Below, piece after piece: positions 16,711 through 25,826 of a stretch of 64,000 nt of DNA. The translations under genes were made by a program, and so were the position numbers. Every line of letters begins with the position of its first letter. Position 1 is the first letter of the stretch. The notes under the pieces were generated by a model. That model made no database searches and was not told the DNA's origin. It was given only the letters and a program-made list of their open reading frames with translations. Source of the stretch: Bacteroidota bacterium (GTDB lineage: Bacteria; Bacteroidota; Bacteroidia; Palsa-965); contig JACQAM010000004.1 in the NCBI GenBank assembly GCA_016194975.1, positions 62,001-126,000 on the forward strand, read 5' to 3'.

Positions 16711-19365
16711 CTACTTGTTTACCACTACTCGTTGCGAGCTTCGATGACCATCGGCAGTAACAACAGTAACCATAAAGACACCGGGCTTAGCGATATTGAG
16801 TTGCTGCTGAACTCCCGGCTGAACTTTCTGAGCATTCACCAATTGTCCCAATGCATCATAGATCATCACATCGGCGCTTTCATTCGACTGAAGAACAAAT
16901 GTGAATGTTCCATTATTAGGATTCGGAAGAATACTGAAATTATCATTAACGGAAATTGCAGAATTTATTCCTGTGCATGCATCCACAAAAATATTTCCGG
17001 TAGAAGTTCCGGTACAACCCGTAACACCGTCGGTGTAAGTGTAAGTGATCGTATTGTTTCCCGCATTGGCAGCAGAAGGATCAAATGATCCGGCACTCAC
17101 GCCCGTTCCCGAATAAGAACCGCCTGCAGGAGAACCACCGCTGAGTGCAAAAATTCCATCAGCAGCACAAACCGTATCAACAGCAAGTGCAAGCGTAACT
17201 GAAGGAGGATTCGGATCGGTAAGATCAACACTGATGAAAGTTGTGCAGCCGTTTGTATCCGTTACGGTATTTGAATAAGTTCCTGCGCTCACTCCGGAAA
17301 TATCTTCTGTTGTTACTGATGTATTCCAGAGATACATGTAACCGGGAGTTCCGCCGGTAACGGTAATGTCGATTGCTCCATCAGTTCCTCCACATGTAGA
17401 TGCATTGGTAGCAGAAGTAATTGTTGCAACGAGGGCAGGAGGTTCAGTGATGACCACGATTCCTGCATCAGTACAACCATTCGCATCTGTAAGCACACCT
17501 GAATAAGTTCCTGCTGTTAACCCGGAAAGATTTTGCGTGAAATATGTTCCGCTGTTCCAATTGAATGAATACGGAGGGGTTCCCCCACTCACCGTAAGAG
17601 TAATAGAACCATCTGAACCACCATTGCAAGAAACATTCACCTGTGCAACAGAAGTAGAAATTGCAGTTGGCTCTGCAACAGTTGCAGAAGTGGAACTGGT
17701 ACAACCATTCGCATCTGTTACGATATAAGAATAAGTTCCGGCAGTAACTGAGAAAACTCCAGTGCCGGTATAGGGTGCAGTTCCACCCGAAGCAAAAACG
17801 GTGATCGTTCCATTTCCTCCATTGCACAATGCATCTGTTGCAGAAGAAGAAACTACCAGCAAGGTCGGTTCAGTAACCGTAATATTTGTTGTGCTGGTAC
17901 ATCCGTTGGCGTCCGTCACTAAATAAGAATACGTTCCAGCGCTAACCGTAAATGTGCCCGTGCCGGTGTAAGGAGCAGTTCCGCCGGAACCAGTAACTGT
18001 TACCGTGCTTGTTCCCCCGTTGCATGCAATTGAAGTAGCAGAAGAAGCGGAGCTGAGCGCCGAAGGTTCGGTGATCGTGAACAGTTGTGTTGCAGTACAA
18101 CTGTTGGCGTCTGTAACCGTGCAGGTCCAGGTGCCTGCTGCAAGACCGGTAACACCTGTGGTGCCATCCCCTGCCGGAGTTCCGGGCGTCCAGTCATAAG
18201 AATAAGGGCCGATACCACCGCTGGCGGAATTTACTGAGGCAGATCCATTCATTCCGCCATTGCAGTTCACATTCGTTTGTGAGGCAGCCGACATTGTAAC
18301 CGGGGTCGGTTGTGTGAGTGCAAATGTTTGAGTGGTGACATTCATCGATGCATCAGTAACTGTTACGGTGTAAGTTCCGGCTGGTAATCCGCTTGCGGTT
18401 GCAGAAGTTCCTCCTGTAGGTGACCAGGAATAAGTATAAGGGCTTGTGCCTCCACTGGGAGTTGCAGTGAGTGATCCTGTAGATTGTCCGTTGCAGAGAA
18501 TAGGTGCTGTTTGTGTGATCGTCGCGTAATAGAGAATGGAAATAATGATTTGCCCATTGCCGTTTCTTATTCCCTGTGAAAGTGTAACGCTCGTAACAGT
18601 TCCATTGGTGAAACTGCTACCACCGCCACCACCCATCCACGCTCCACCGCCGCCGCCATAATATCCGCCGCCGCCGCCGCCGCCGCCGGAAGGACTGCAT
18701 CCACTTGCTCCGCTACCAAAAATTCCTGAACCTGCAGAACACCATCCTGTATAACTTCCACCCATTCCACCGGCAGATTGAGTTCCACCAGTAGAAGAAT
18801 TATTCGGTGTACCACATGCAACCGCAGGAGTTCCTCCAATCAATCCACCACCAGCTCCTCCGTTATATCCAGTTCCTGAACAGGAAGCCGCGCCGCCACC
18901 GCCGCCTGCAACCGCTGCTCTGTCACTCAAAGCATACGGGGTGCGCCTGATATCGGAAGCACCGCCGCCGCCGCCGCCTGCTTGTCCATCGGTATAATTT
19001 CCGCCGTTTGCTCCGCCATTATATCCTGCTGATCCACCAACAGAACTGAATGCATTGCCACCAACGCCGCCAACATTGATCTGTAAAACTTCTCCTGGCG
19101 TAACAGACAAAACACCTTGTGTTCTTCCTCCGAGTCCGCCAGTGCCTACAGGCGATGTGTAGTAGGCAGCGCCGCCTTGTGCTCCATTAACATCAATGCC
19201 GATGCTGGTCACTCCAACTGGTACGGTGTAAGTTTGCACACCACCGGTATAGTTGAAAGTTGTTTGCGCGTGAGTGCTTGAATAAAAAAGATGAGCTGCT
19301 ACAACAGCAGATAATTTTAAACCGCCGGATAGATTTCTTTGGTAAAGGGTAGTTGGTTGTTTCAT
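16711..19365 (-). CDS. Glycine-rich SprB-repeat T9SS surface protein
   Basis: An 884-residue exported adhesin-like protein. The signal peptide ends near THAQ (about residue 34). Residues about 35-280 form a glycine-rich domain (GGGGGGGYYGGGGGAWMGGG) of the kind found before carbohydrate- or wall-binding modules. Six SprB-type repeats of about 70-80 residues follow, each with a (L/N)xCNGG start, SGGT.PY in the middle, AGTY...VTDANGCT and an EP end. Then come an Ig-like module and a type A sorting domain (ILPNPNNGTF to SSQRVVVNK). SprB is the mobile surface adhesin of gliding Flavobacteria, so adhesion or gliding is plausible but not shown. The repeats make the underlying DNA repetitive. Start ATG 19365. 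Confidence 0.88.
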   Translation of the reverse strand: MKQPTTLYQRNLSGGLKLSAVVAAHLFYSSTHAQTTFNYTGGVQTYTVPVGVTSIGIDVNGAQGGAAYYTSPVGTGGLGGRTQGVLSVTPGEVLQINVGGVGGNAFSSVGGSAGYNGGANGGNYTDGQAGGGGGGASDIRRTPYALSDRAAVAGGGGGAASCSGTGYNGGAGGGLIGGTPAVACGTPNNSSTGGTQSAGGMGGSYTGWCSAGSGIFGSGASGCSPSGGGGGGGGYYGGGGGAWMGGGGGSSFTNGTVTSVTLSQGIRNGNGQIIISILYYATITQTAPILCNGQSTGSLTATPSGGTSPYTYSWSPTGGTSATASGLPAGTYTVTVTDASMNVTTQTFALTQPTPVTMSAASQTNVNCNGGMNGSASVNSASGGIGPYSYDWTPGTPAGDGTTGVTGLAAGTWTCTVTDANSCTATQLFTITEPSALSSASSATSIACNGGTSTVTVTGSGGTAPYTGTGTFTVSAGTYSYLVTDANGCTSTTNITVTEPTLLVVSSSATDALCNGGNGTITVFASGGTAPYTGTGVFSVTAGTYSYIVTDANGCTSSTSATVAEPTAISTSVAQVNVSCNGGSDGSITLTVSGGTPPYSFNWNSGTYFTQNLSGLTAGTYSGVLTDANGCTDAGIVVITEPPALVATITSATNASTCGGTDGAIDITVTGGTPGYMYLWNTSVTTEDISGVSAGTYSNTVTDTNGCTTFISVDLTDPNPPSVTLALAVDTVCAADGIFALSGGSPAGGSYSGTGVSAGSFDPSAANAGNNTITYTYTDGVTGCTGTSTGNIFVDACTGINSAISVNDNFSILPNPNNGTFTFVLQSNESADVMIYDALGQLVNAQKVQPGVQQQLNIAKPGVFMVTVVTADGHRSSQRVVVNK

Positions 19366-19788
19366 TTGAATTGCGTTAGGTTTAAAATTTTATTAAATGA
19401 TTTTTTTCAATAACTGATCCGATCTTATCAATCGAAAATGATCTCATCGGAAAACTTCCGTATGTTGTGAACAAAAATATTCGGAACGGACTCCTTTACG
19501 GAGTTAAAGAATGGATCGGGATTCAAGCGATTGGGGTTTCAGCGAATTTAGTAAAAATGTGGACGTCGCTGAATTTTGTTTACGAATGTTGAAAGCGAAT
19601 TTTTTAATAGCGATCCATAAAAGAGAAAAATCGACTGGCAAAAAAAAACAGCGTGGTCGAAAAATTTTTCCTGATTATTTGAAGTGATGCAGGAAATTTT
19701 TCAGGGTGTGAATTTGAAGAACCGGCGATACGCTCCTCATCACCCTAATTTTTAACTTTGAACCTTAAACACTGAACCCGAAACTATC
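19366..19788. other. Divergent promoter region between the SprB-repeat gene and kbl
   Basis: 423 bases without a supported gene. TAACTTTG at 19753-19760, 28 bases before the kbl ATG, matches the -7 consensus. Small hairpins (CGGAA-aac-TTCCG and ACTCC-ttta-CGGAGT types around 19450-19500) are weak. No RNA gene was recognised. Confidence 0.4.
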
Positions 19789-20988
19789 ATGTACAGCCAC
19801 TACAAAGAATTTCTCCGGCAAGAATTAAGATCCATCGAAGAAGCCGGGCTCTTCAAACACGAACGCGTGATTACAACTCCGCAGGGAGCTGTGGTCACGG
19901 TCAACGGAAAAGAAGTAATTATTTTCTGCGCGAATAATTATCTCGGACTTTCTTCTCATCCAAAAGTAATTGCTGCTGCGCACAAAACGCTGGACGAACA
20001 CGGTTATGGAATGTCAAGCGTGCGTTTCATTTGCGGAACACAGGACATTCACAAAACGCTGGAAGAAAAAATTGCGAAGTTTCATCAGACGGAAGATACA
20101 ATTCTCTACGCCGCTTGCTTCGATGCGAACGGCGGAGTGTTCGAACCGCTCTTCGGGGAAAACGACGCGATCATTTCTGATGAACTCAATCACGCTTCTA
20201 TCATCGACGGCGTTCGTCTCTGCAAATCGCAGCGTTTCCGTTATAAGAATTCCGACATGAGTGATCTTGAAACGCAGTTGAAAGCTGCGGCGAATTGTCG
20301 TTTTAAAATAATTGTGACCGACGGCGTTTTTTCCATGGACGGATTTGTGGCGCCGATAAATAAGATCTGTGATCTCGCTGACAAATACAATGCGCTGGTG
20401 ATGGTGGATGAAAGTCACGCGACCGGTTTCATTGGGAAAACAGGGCGTGGTGCAACCGAAGCAAGTGGTGCAATGGGAAGAGTGGACATCATTACCGGAA
20501 CTTTAGGAAAAGCATTGGGCGGTGCGATGGGAGGATTCACCACCGGGAAAAAAGAAATTATTGAAATGTTGCGACAACGTTCCCGTCCGTATTTATTTTC
20601 CAATTCACTGGCACCTTCCATTGTGGGCGCATCCATTGCCGTGTTCGATATGCTGAGTGAAACCACAGCACTGCGCGACAAACTGGAAGGAAACGTGAAT
20701 TATTTCAAAGCGGGAATGGAAAAAATAGGTTTGGAATTCAGAAAAGGAGATTCAGCAATTGTTCCGGTCATGTTGTACGATGCAAAACTCGCGCAGCAGT
20801 TCGCCGAAAAATTACTCGACGAAGGAATTTACGTAATCGGATTTTTCTACCCGGTGGTTCCGAAAGGACAGGCGCGCATTCGCGTACAACTGAGCGCCGC
20901 GCACGAGAAAGAACATCTCGATAAAGCGATCGCTGCATTTGAGAAAGTTGGGAAAGAACTTTCGGTGATCAAGGAAAAAGTGAAATAG
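19789..20988 (+). CDS. kbl: Glycine C-acetyltransferase (2-amino-3-ketobutyrate CoA ligase)
   Basis: A PLP enzyme that cleaves 2-amino-3-ketobutyrate with CoA to glycine and acetyl-CoA in threonine breakdown. 399 residues. Alpha-oxoamine synthase hallmarks are present: [31 protein letters not shown] (the VRFICGTQ wording favours Kbl over BioF), [12 protein letters not shown], and the PLP lysine in [13 protein letters not shown] near residue 240. The C-terminus [19 protein letters not shown] is also Kbl-like. tdh is not adjacent. ATG at 19789. The same fold includes serine palmitoyltransferase, which is less likely given these motifs. Confidence 0.9.
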   Translation: MYSHYKEFLRQELRSIEEAGLFKHERVITTPQGAVVTVNGKEVIIFCANNYLGLSSHPKVIAAAHKTLDEHGYGMSSVRFICGTQDIHKTLEEKIAKFHQTEDTILYAACFDANGGVFEPLFGENDAIISDELNHASIIDGVRLCKSQRFRYKNSDMSDLETQLKAAANCRFKIIVTDGVFSMDGFVAPINKICDLADKYNALVMVDESHATGFIGKTGRGATEASGAMGRVDIITGTLGKALGGAMGGFTTGKKEIIEMLRQRSRPYLFSNSLAPSIVGASIAVFDMLSETTALRDKLEGNVNYFKAGMEKIGLEFRKGDSAIVPVMLYDAKLAQQFAEKLLDEGIYVIGFFYPVVPKGQARIRVQLSAAHEKEHLDKAIAAFEKVGKELSVIKEKVK

Positions 20989-21085
20989 TTTTCTGTTGTC
21001 GGTTTTCAGTGCGCTCGCATTCGCAACAAAACAGAAAACAGAAAACCAATACGAACAACTTGACCAACCTTTCCTACTTTTACCT

Positions 21086-23089
21086 GTGATCCGCCGCATT
21101 CTTATTTTTCTTTTCCTCCCTGTTTTTCTTCACGCAGGAAAAACAGATACGCTCTCCGTTTTTTTTCAGAAAATTCCTCATGATACTTCCGGCGTGCGTT
21201 CGCTCATTAACATAGCAGAAGAAAAATCGCATACCGATAATGACGTTGCATTCCGTTGCTCGCAACAGTCGGTGCAATTGGCTTATGAACTGAACGAGCC
21301 CCGCGCAAAAACGGAAGCGCTTTTTTCACTGGGCGTCCGCTATATGAATGAAGGCGATTATGTGAATGCATCGAAAGATCTTTTTCCGGCGCTGAGTCTT
21401 GCCGACAGTATTCATTATGATGCGGGATTACTCATAGTGAATAACGGCATTGGTAATCTTTACGCACACCAGGATCTTTTCGCTGCTGCGGCTCCGTATT
21501 ATGAAAAAGCACTCACACTCTCGAGAAAATTGCACAATCGCATTAAGGAAGGAGTCATTCTCGGAAATCTCGGGAACATTTATTACATGCAGATTGATGA
21601 TCATCCCGAATATCTTCCGAAAGCAAAAGATTATTACGAGCAATACTTAAATATTGCTGTCGAAGAAAAAAATACTTCGCGAATGATCAGCGCGCTCAAC
21701 AATCTCGCTCTTGTTTACGGCGACATGGATAAATACGATACGGCGATCGCGCTCACAGATTCTGCAATGAAATATATTCTTGCGCTGAACGATAGTTCCA
21801 ATCTCGCTTATTCTTTTTCCAATTACGGACGATTTTACAGAATGAAAAACGAATTCGTCAAAGCGATCGGTTTCGTGAACAAAAGTATTGAGGTGTGCCG
21901 GAAACTTGAATTGAGTGATCTGCTCGCAACGAATTACCAGAGTCTGGCAATTTGTTATGAAGGAATGGGCGATTATAAAAATGCTTACCTGAATTCAGTC
22001 CGGTACGATACGCTTGAATTCAGTCTCATCAGTACTGCGAATGCAAATACGATAACCGATCTCAAGAATAAATTAGAAAGCGACCGGCAGCAGAACCAGA
22101 TCGATGAGCTGAAACAGAAAAATGAGATCGGCGATCTGCGAAACGGCCGTCAGAATCTTTTTCTCGCGATCGCTATTGGAGGATTCGTGCTGCTTGCCGC
22201 ATTTGCATTCCTGCTCTACAACCGTTACCGTGTAAAATCGGAATCAAATAAAAAACTGGAAGTGCAGAATGAGATCATCGCGGAAAAAAATAAAGACATT
22301 ACTGATAGCATCAACTATGCAAGCAAAATTCAGAATTCATTACTGACCAGTGAAGAGACGATGAAACTTCTGTTCAATGATTTTTTTGTTTTGTTTCTTC
22401 CACGCGATATTGTGAGCGGCGATTTCTGGTGGGTCACGAAAAAAGAAAATAAAATTTTTCTCTGCGCTGCCGATTGTACCGGGCACGGCGTTCCGGGCGC
22501 TTTCATGTCGCTGCTGAGCATTTCTTTTCTGAATGAAGCCGTGAATGAAAAAAATATCAATTCGCCCGCTGAGATATTCGGTTATGTGCGTGACCGCATC
22601 ATAGCATCACTCGGAACAAAAAGTAATTCGCAGAACAGTGATGGCATGGACGCCGTGCTGTGCTGCATTGACGAACAAACCCATGAAATTTCATTTGCTG
22701 CGGCGAATAATCCGCTGTGGATCGTGCGCAATGGAAAATGCATCGAATACAAAGCAGATAAAATGCCGGTGGGAAAACATTATGGTGAATCGCAGCCCTT
22801 CCGGCTCCAGCGATTGACTCCCGAAAAAAATGATGTAGTCTATCTTTTTTCCGATGGTTACGCCGATCAGTTCGGTGGTGAGCGCGCCCGCCTGACCGAT
22901 AAAAATAAATTCGGTTCATTCGGGCAGGGAAAAAAATTCAAGTACAAACCATTGCAGGAATTGCTGCTGAAAATTTCTTCACAACCTTTCGAAGAGCAGA
23001 AAAAAATTCTTGAACGGAACCACCTCGAATGGAAAGGAGAACTTGCGCAAGTGGATGATATTCTCGTGATGGGTTTCCGTATTTCCTGA
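21086..23089 (+). CDS. TPR sensor with SpoIIE/PP2C phosphatase, array member A
   Basis: A 667-residue signalling protein. GTG at 21086 opens a signal peptide (IRRILIFLFLPVFLHAG); the frame from 20996 adds 30 residues without family character. Periplasmic TPR units at about 45-330 (YDAGLLIVNNGIGNLYAHQ, MISALNNLALVYGDM, YSFSNYGRFYRM) lead to one membrane helix at about 356-376. A coiled coil with the linker EKNKDITDSINYASKIQNSLL follows, then a SpoIIE-type Ser/Thr phosphatase domain at about 425-667. Metal-binding motifs are intact: DIVSGDFWW, ADCTGHGVPGAFMSLL, DGMDAVLCC, YLFSDGYADQFGG and QVDDILVMG. Such proteins usually dephosphorylate anti-sigma-factor antagonists. First of five same-strand paralogues. 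TACTTTTA lies three bases before the start. Confidence 0.88.
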   Translation: MIRRILIFLFLPVFLHAGKTDTLSVFFQKIPHDTSGVRSLINIAEEKSHTDNDVAFRCSQQSVQLAYELNEPRAKTEALFSLGVRYMNEGDYVNASKDLFPALSLADSIHYDAGLLIVNNGIGNLYAHQDLFAAAAPYYEKALTLSRKLHNRIKEGVILGNLGNIYYMQIDDHPEYLPKAKDYYEQYLNIAVEEKNTSRMISALNNLALVYGDMDKYDTAIALTDSAMKYILALNDSSNLAYSFSNYGRFYRMKNEFVKAIGFVNKSIEVCRKLELSDLLATNYQSLAICYEGMGDYKNAYLNSVRYDTLEFSLISTANANTITDLKNKLESDRQQNQIDELKQKNEIGDLRNGRQNLFLAIAIGGFVLLAAFAFLLYNRYRVKSESNKKLEVQNEIIAEKNKDITDSINYASKIQNSLLTSEETMKLLFNDFFVLFLPRDIVSGDFWWVTKKENKIFLCAADCTGHGVPGAFMSLLSISFLNEAVNEKNINSPAEIFGYVRDRIIASLGTKSNSQNSDGMDAVLCCIDEQTHEISFAAANNPLWIVRNGKCIEYKADKMPVGKHYGESQPFRLQRLTPEKNDVVYLFSDGYADQFGGERARLTDKNKFGSFGQGKKFKYKPLQELLLKISSQPFEEQKKILERNHLEWKGELAQVDDILVMGFRIS

Positions 23090-23126
23090 CCCCAAAATTC
23101 ATTTTTTGTTTTCTTATCTTGCCGTT

Positions 23127-24356
23127 ATGTATTTCTCCGTTGAATGGCTGGAAGAACAGCTGAAGGCAACAAAGGATGAACGTGACCAGATCGATCTCGT
23201 ATGTGGGTTTGCTTTCAACGCTATCGATTTTCTCCTCGAAGAATGTAATTCATACGCGAAGAAATATTATGATGTTGCATTGAAGATCGGAAGTACGCGC
23301 GGGCAGGCGATGATGCTCATGTGCATGTCGTATTACCAGCGCGAAACCGGCAACATTACGGAGGCAGACCAATTGCTCGATCAGACAGAAGCACTGTTTG
23401 AATCGGACAGCGAAGGAGACTTTGGGCCTGCGCTGAGTTATTTTGCTGTGCATAACTGGATCCTCGGTAAAAGAGAAAAAGCTTTTAAGCAGGCATTTCA
23501 TTCCCGGCAGTTTGCAGAAAAAAATAATTCGAATTACGATCTGACGTGGTCTTCCTACCAGTTCGGCGTTTTTTATACCGATCTTAAAAATTATGAAGTG
23601 GCGCTGCAACATTTCAGGGAAGCCGAATTACGCGCACGCTCGCAGGGTGATACCTACGCACTTGCGCGATGTCTTTCGGGAATTGCGTTCATCGAAATTC
23701 AGCAGGGGAATTTTGAAGAAGCGCTCCAGATCAACGCGGAGTCGCTGGAGAATTATAAAAAATGCGGGCACAAAACCGGCGAGAGCCGTGCGCTCAATGA
23801 CCTCGGTGTATTGTATAAAAAACTGAAGCAGGATTCGGAAGCAGAAAAATATCTTACTCAAGCGCTGGAGCTGAGAATGGAATTGAAATACATCCAGGGA
23901 ATAATTACTTCTCAATTGGAACTTGCTGAACTTCACCTGCAGAATGGGAAAACGGGTGAGTCGAAAAAATTGCTTGAGTCTGCCCTGAAACTTTCTGAGG
24001 AAAGCGGCGCCAAATTAAAAGAGAGCCGCTGCAATAAAATGTTGTATGAAGTTTATAAAAAAGAACATGATGCAGAGAAAGCTCTTTTTTATTTCGAAAA
24101 ATTCTTTGAGGTGGAATCGCTGATCTCGGGCGAAGCAACTTCCAACCGTATCAGTTCTCTTCAGCAGAAATATGCAACGGAGAAAAGTGAACAGGAGGCA
24201 GAGATCCATCGCCTTAAAAATGTGGAATTGAAAAAACTGAATGAAGAGATCGAAGAAAAAAATAAAAATATTCTCGATTCCATTCATTACGCAAAACGCA
24301 TACAGGATTCTTTATTGCCGAATATGAAATACATTGAGCGGAACCTGAAAAAATAA
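23127..24356 (+). CDS. Cytosolic TPR protein ending at the phosphatase linker, array member B
   Basis: A 409-residue paralogue without signal peptide, membrane helix or phosphatase. ATG 23127 is chosen over TTG 23106. TPR units fill about residues 15-330 (ALARCLSGIAFIEIQQGNFEEAL, GESRALNDLGVLYKKL). A long coiled coil follows (SLQQKYATEKSEQEAEIHRL, then KKLNEEIEEKNKNIL). The last 25 residues are the signalling linker, with DSIHYAKRIQDSLLPNMKYI, that precedes the SpoIIE domain in members A, D and E. The protein then stops. The next gene starts 7 bases later, so no phosphatase remnant exists. It may pair with, and modulate, the phosphatase members through the coiled coil (inference). Confidence 0.8.
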   Translation: MYFSVEWLEEQLKATKDERDQIDLVCGFAFNAIDFLLEECNSYAKKYYDVALKIGSTRGQAMMLMCMSYYQRETGNITEADQLLDQTEALFESDSEGDFGPALSYFAVHNWILGKREKAFKQAFHSRQFAEKNNSNYDLTWSSYQFGVFYTDLKNYEVALQHFREAELRARSQGDTYALARCLSGIAFIEIQQGNFEEALQINAESLENYKKCGHKTGESRALNDLGVLYKKLKQDSEAEKYLTQALELRMELKYIQGIITSQLELAELHLQNGKTGESKKLLESALKLSEESGAKLKESRCNKMLYEVYKKEHDAEKALFYFEKFFEVESLISGEATSNRISSLQQKYATEKSEQEAEIHRLKNVELKKLNEEIEEKNKNILDSIHYAKRIQDSLLPNMKYIERNLKK

Positions 24357-24363
24357 TTTCTCC

Positions 24364-25803
24364 ATGCGTCGTATTTTATTTTTTTTATTTTTCCCGGTTC
24401 AACTGTTCTCCCAGCAGTCGAAGATCGATTCGCTTCAACGATTGATCGCGCACGACAAAGAAGACACGATGAAAGTGTTGCATCTCGATCGATTGAGCTG
24501 GCAACAACAGGAAATTGGCGCAATAGACAATGCAGTGAGATCGGGAAAGGAAGGCCTGGCGCTCGCACAAAAACTAAATTACACTTATGGAAAGATCAGT
24601 TGCCTGGTCGCAATCGGCGCGGTGAGTTATGTACAGAGCGATAATGCGACTGCACTTCTTTATTTCGATAAAGCATTTCATATTGCTGATTCCGCAAAAA
24701 ATAAAAAAGGGATTTCACTCGCCACAGCCGATCTCAGCATGGTTTACTACGACCAGGGCGACTATGCCCATGCGCTCGATTATATTCTGCGATCGGTGAA
24801 AATTGATGAAGAATCTCACGATGCTTCGGGCCTTGCAGTGAATTACGGGAACATCGGAAATATTTATCACCGGCAGGGCGATTCACGCAATGCACTTGCT
24901 TATCACCTGAAAGCGCTTCACCTCGATGATTCGCTGAAAGATGAGGAAGGATCCACTGCCGATCTTATCAATATTGCAATTGTGTATTCCGACATGAAGG
25001 ATTACGCGCAATCGAAATCATACAATGAAAAAGCGCTGAAGCTTGCAGAGAAAACAGACGATAAGAATGCTACTGCATCAGTGCTTGCAAATCTCGGCGA
25101 GAATTATTTTCATCTCGGGAATATTGACACCGCACTCACTTTCTATTTCCGTGCGCGTGACATTGATATTTCTATAGGCCAACTCGAATATTATTCGCGC
25201 ATCGAACAGAACATCGGTGAAGTTTATATGAAGAAAAAAGATTTTGCGGGAGCAGAAAAAACTTTTCTTTTTGCGCTGCATCTCGCCGACAGTCTCGGAT
25301 CGAATGAAGACATTAAAACAACAGATGAAATGCTCAGCGAATTATATTCGCAAACAGGTCAGTGGGAAAAAGCATTCAACGCGTACAAAAATTATTCAGC
25401 AGCTAAAGATTCGCTCGTGAATGAAGAGAAAAGCCGGGAGATAGGGCGGCTTGTTGCCAAATCTGATTTCGATAAACAACTTGCCGTTCAGCAGGAAGAT
25501 GCAAAACGGCTGCAGGATATTTCTGCGGAAGAAAACAAACGCCAGCGAATCTTATTGCTTTTCATTGCGGCGGTCGCACTGCTCATTACTTTCATTGCTG
25601 TCATCATTTTCAGATCGCTGCGAATTTCACGCAGGCAGAAATTGCTGATCGAAAAACAGAAACTCGCCGTGGAAGAGCAGAAATCACTGGTGGAAGAAAA
25701 AAACAAAGAGATTATTGACAGTATTCATTACGCAAAACGCATACAGGATTCTTTATTGCCGAATGAAAAATACATCGAGAAAAATATTTCACGGAAGAAC
25801 TGA
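24364..25803 (+). CDS. Membrane TPR sensor ending at the phosphatase linker, array member C
   Basis: A 479-residue paralogue: signal peptide (MRRILFFLFFPVQLFSQQ), about seven periplasmic TPR units (LAVNYGNIGNIYHRQGDSRNAL, ASVLANLGENYFHLGNID), a membrane helix at about 397-417, and a basic coiled coil (ISRRQKLLIEKQKLAVEEQK). It ends with the linker, DSIHYAKRIQDSLLPNEKYI, and a stop 6 residues later. It has the architecture of A and E minus the phosphatase. The 3' ends of B and C share the unusual stretch encoding SIHYAKRIQDSLLPN almost base for base, suggesting recent duplication or conversion. Seven bases separate it from B, so they are co-transcribed. Confidence 0.82.
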   Translation: MRRILFFLFFPVQLFSQQSKIDSLQRLIAHDKEDTMKVLHLDRLSWQQQEIGAIDNAVRSGKEGLALAQKLNYTYGKISCLVAIGAVSYVQSDNATALLYFDKAFHIADSAKNKKGISLATADLSMVYYDQGDYAHALDYILRSVKIDEESHDASGLAVNYGNIGNIYHRQGDSRNALAYHLKALHLDDSLKDEEGSTADLINIAIVYSDMKDYAQSKSYNEKALKLAEKTDDKNATASVLANLGENYFHLGNIDTALTFYFRARDIDISIGQLEYYSRIEQNIGEVYMKKKDFAGAEKTFLFALHLADSLGSNEDIKTTDEMLSELYSQTGQWEKAFNAYKNYSAAKDSLVNEEKSREIGRLVAKSDFDKQLAVQQEDAKRLQDISAEENKRQRILLLFIAAVALLITFIAVIIFRSLRISRRQKLLIEKQKLAVEEQKSLVEEKNKEIIDSIHYAKRIQDSLLPNEKYIEKNISRKN

Positions 25804-25826
25804 ACCTTTCTATTTTTTCATTGCGA

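Noticed and set aside
17140-18520. CRISPR-like regularly repeated DNA
   Set aside because: The periodicity comes from SprB protein repeats of 70-80 codons; the units are translated and diverge in third positions.
19789-20988. BioF (8-amino-7-oxononanoate synthase) instead of Kbl
   Set aside because: [12 protein letters not shown] and the C-terminal [12 protein letters not shown] wording fit Kbl better, and no biotin genes are near.
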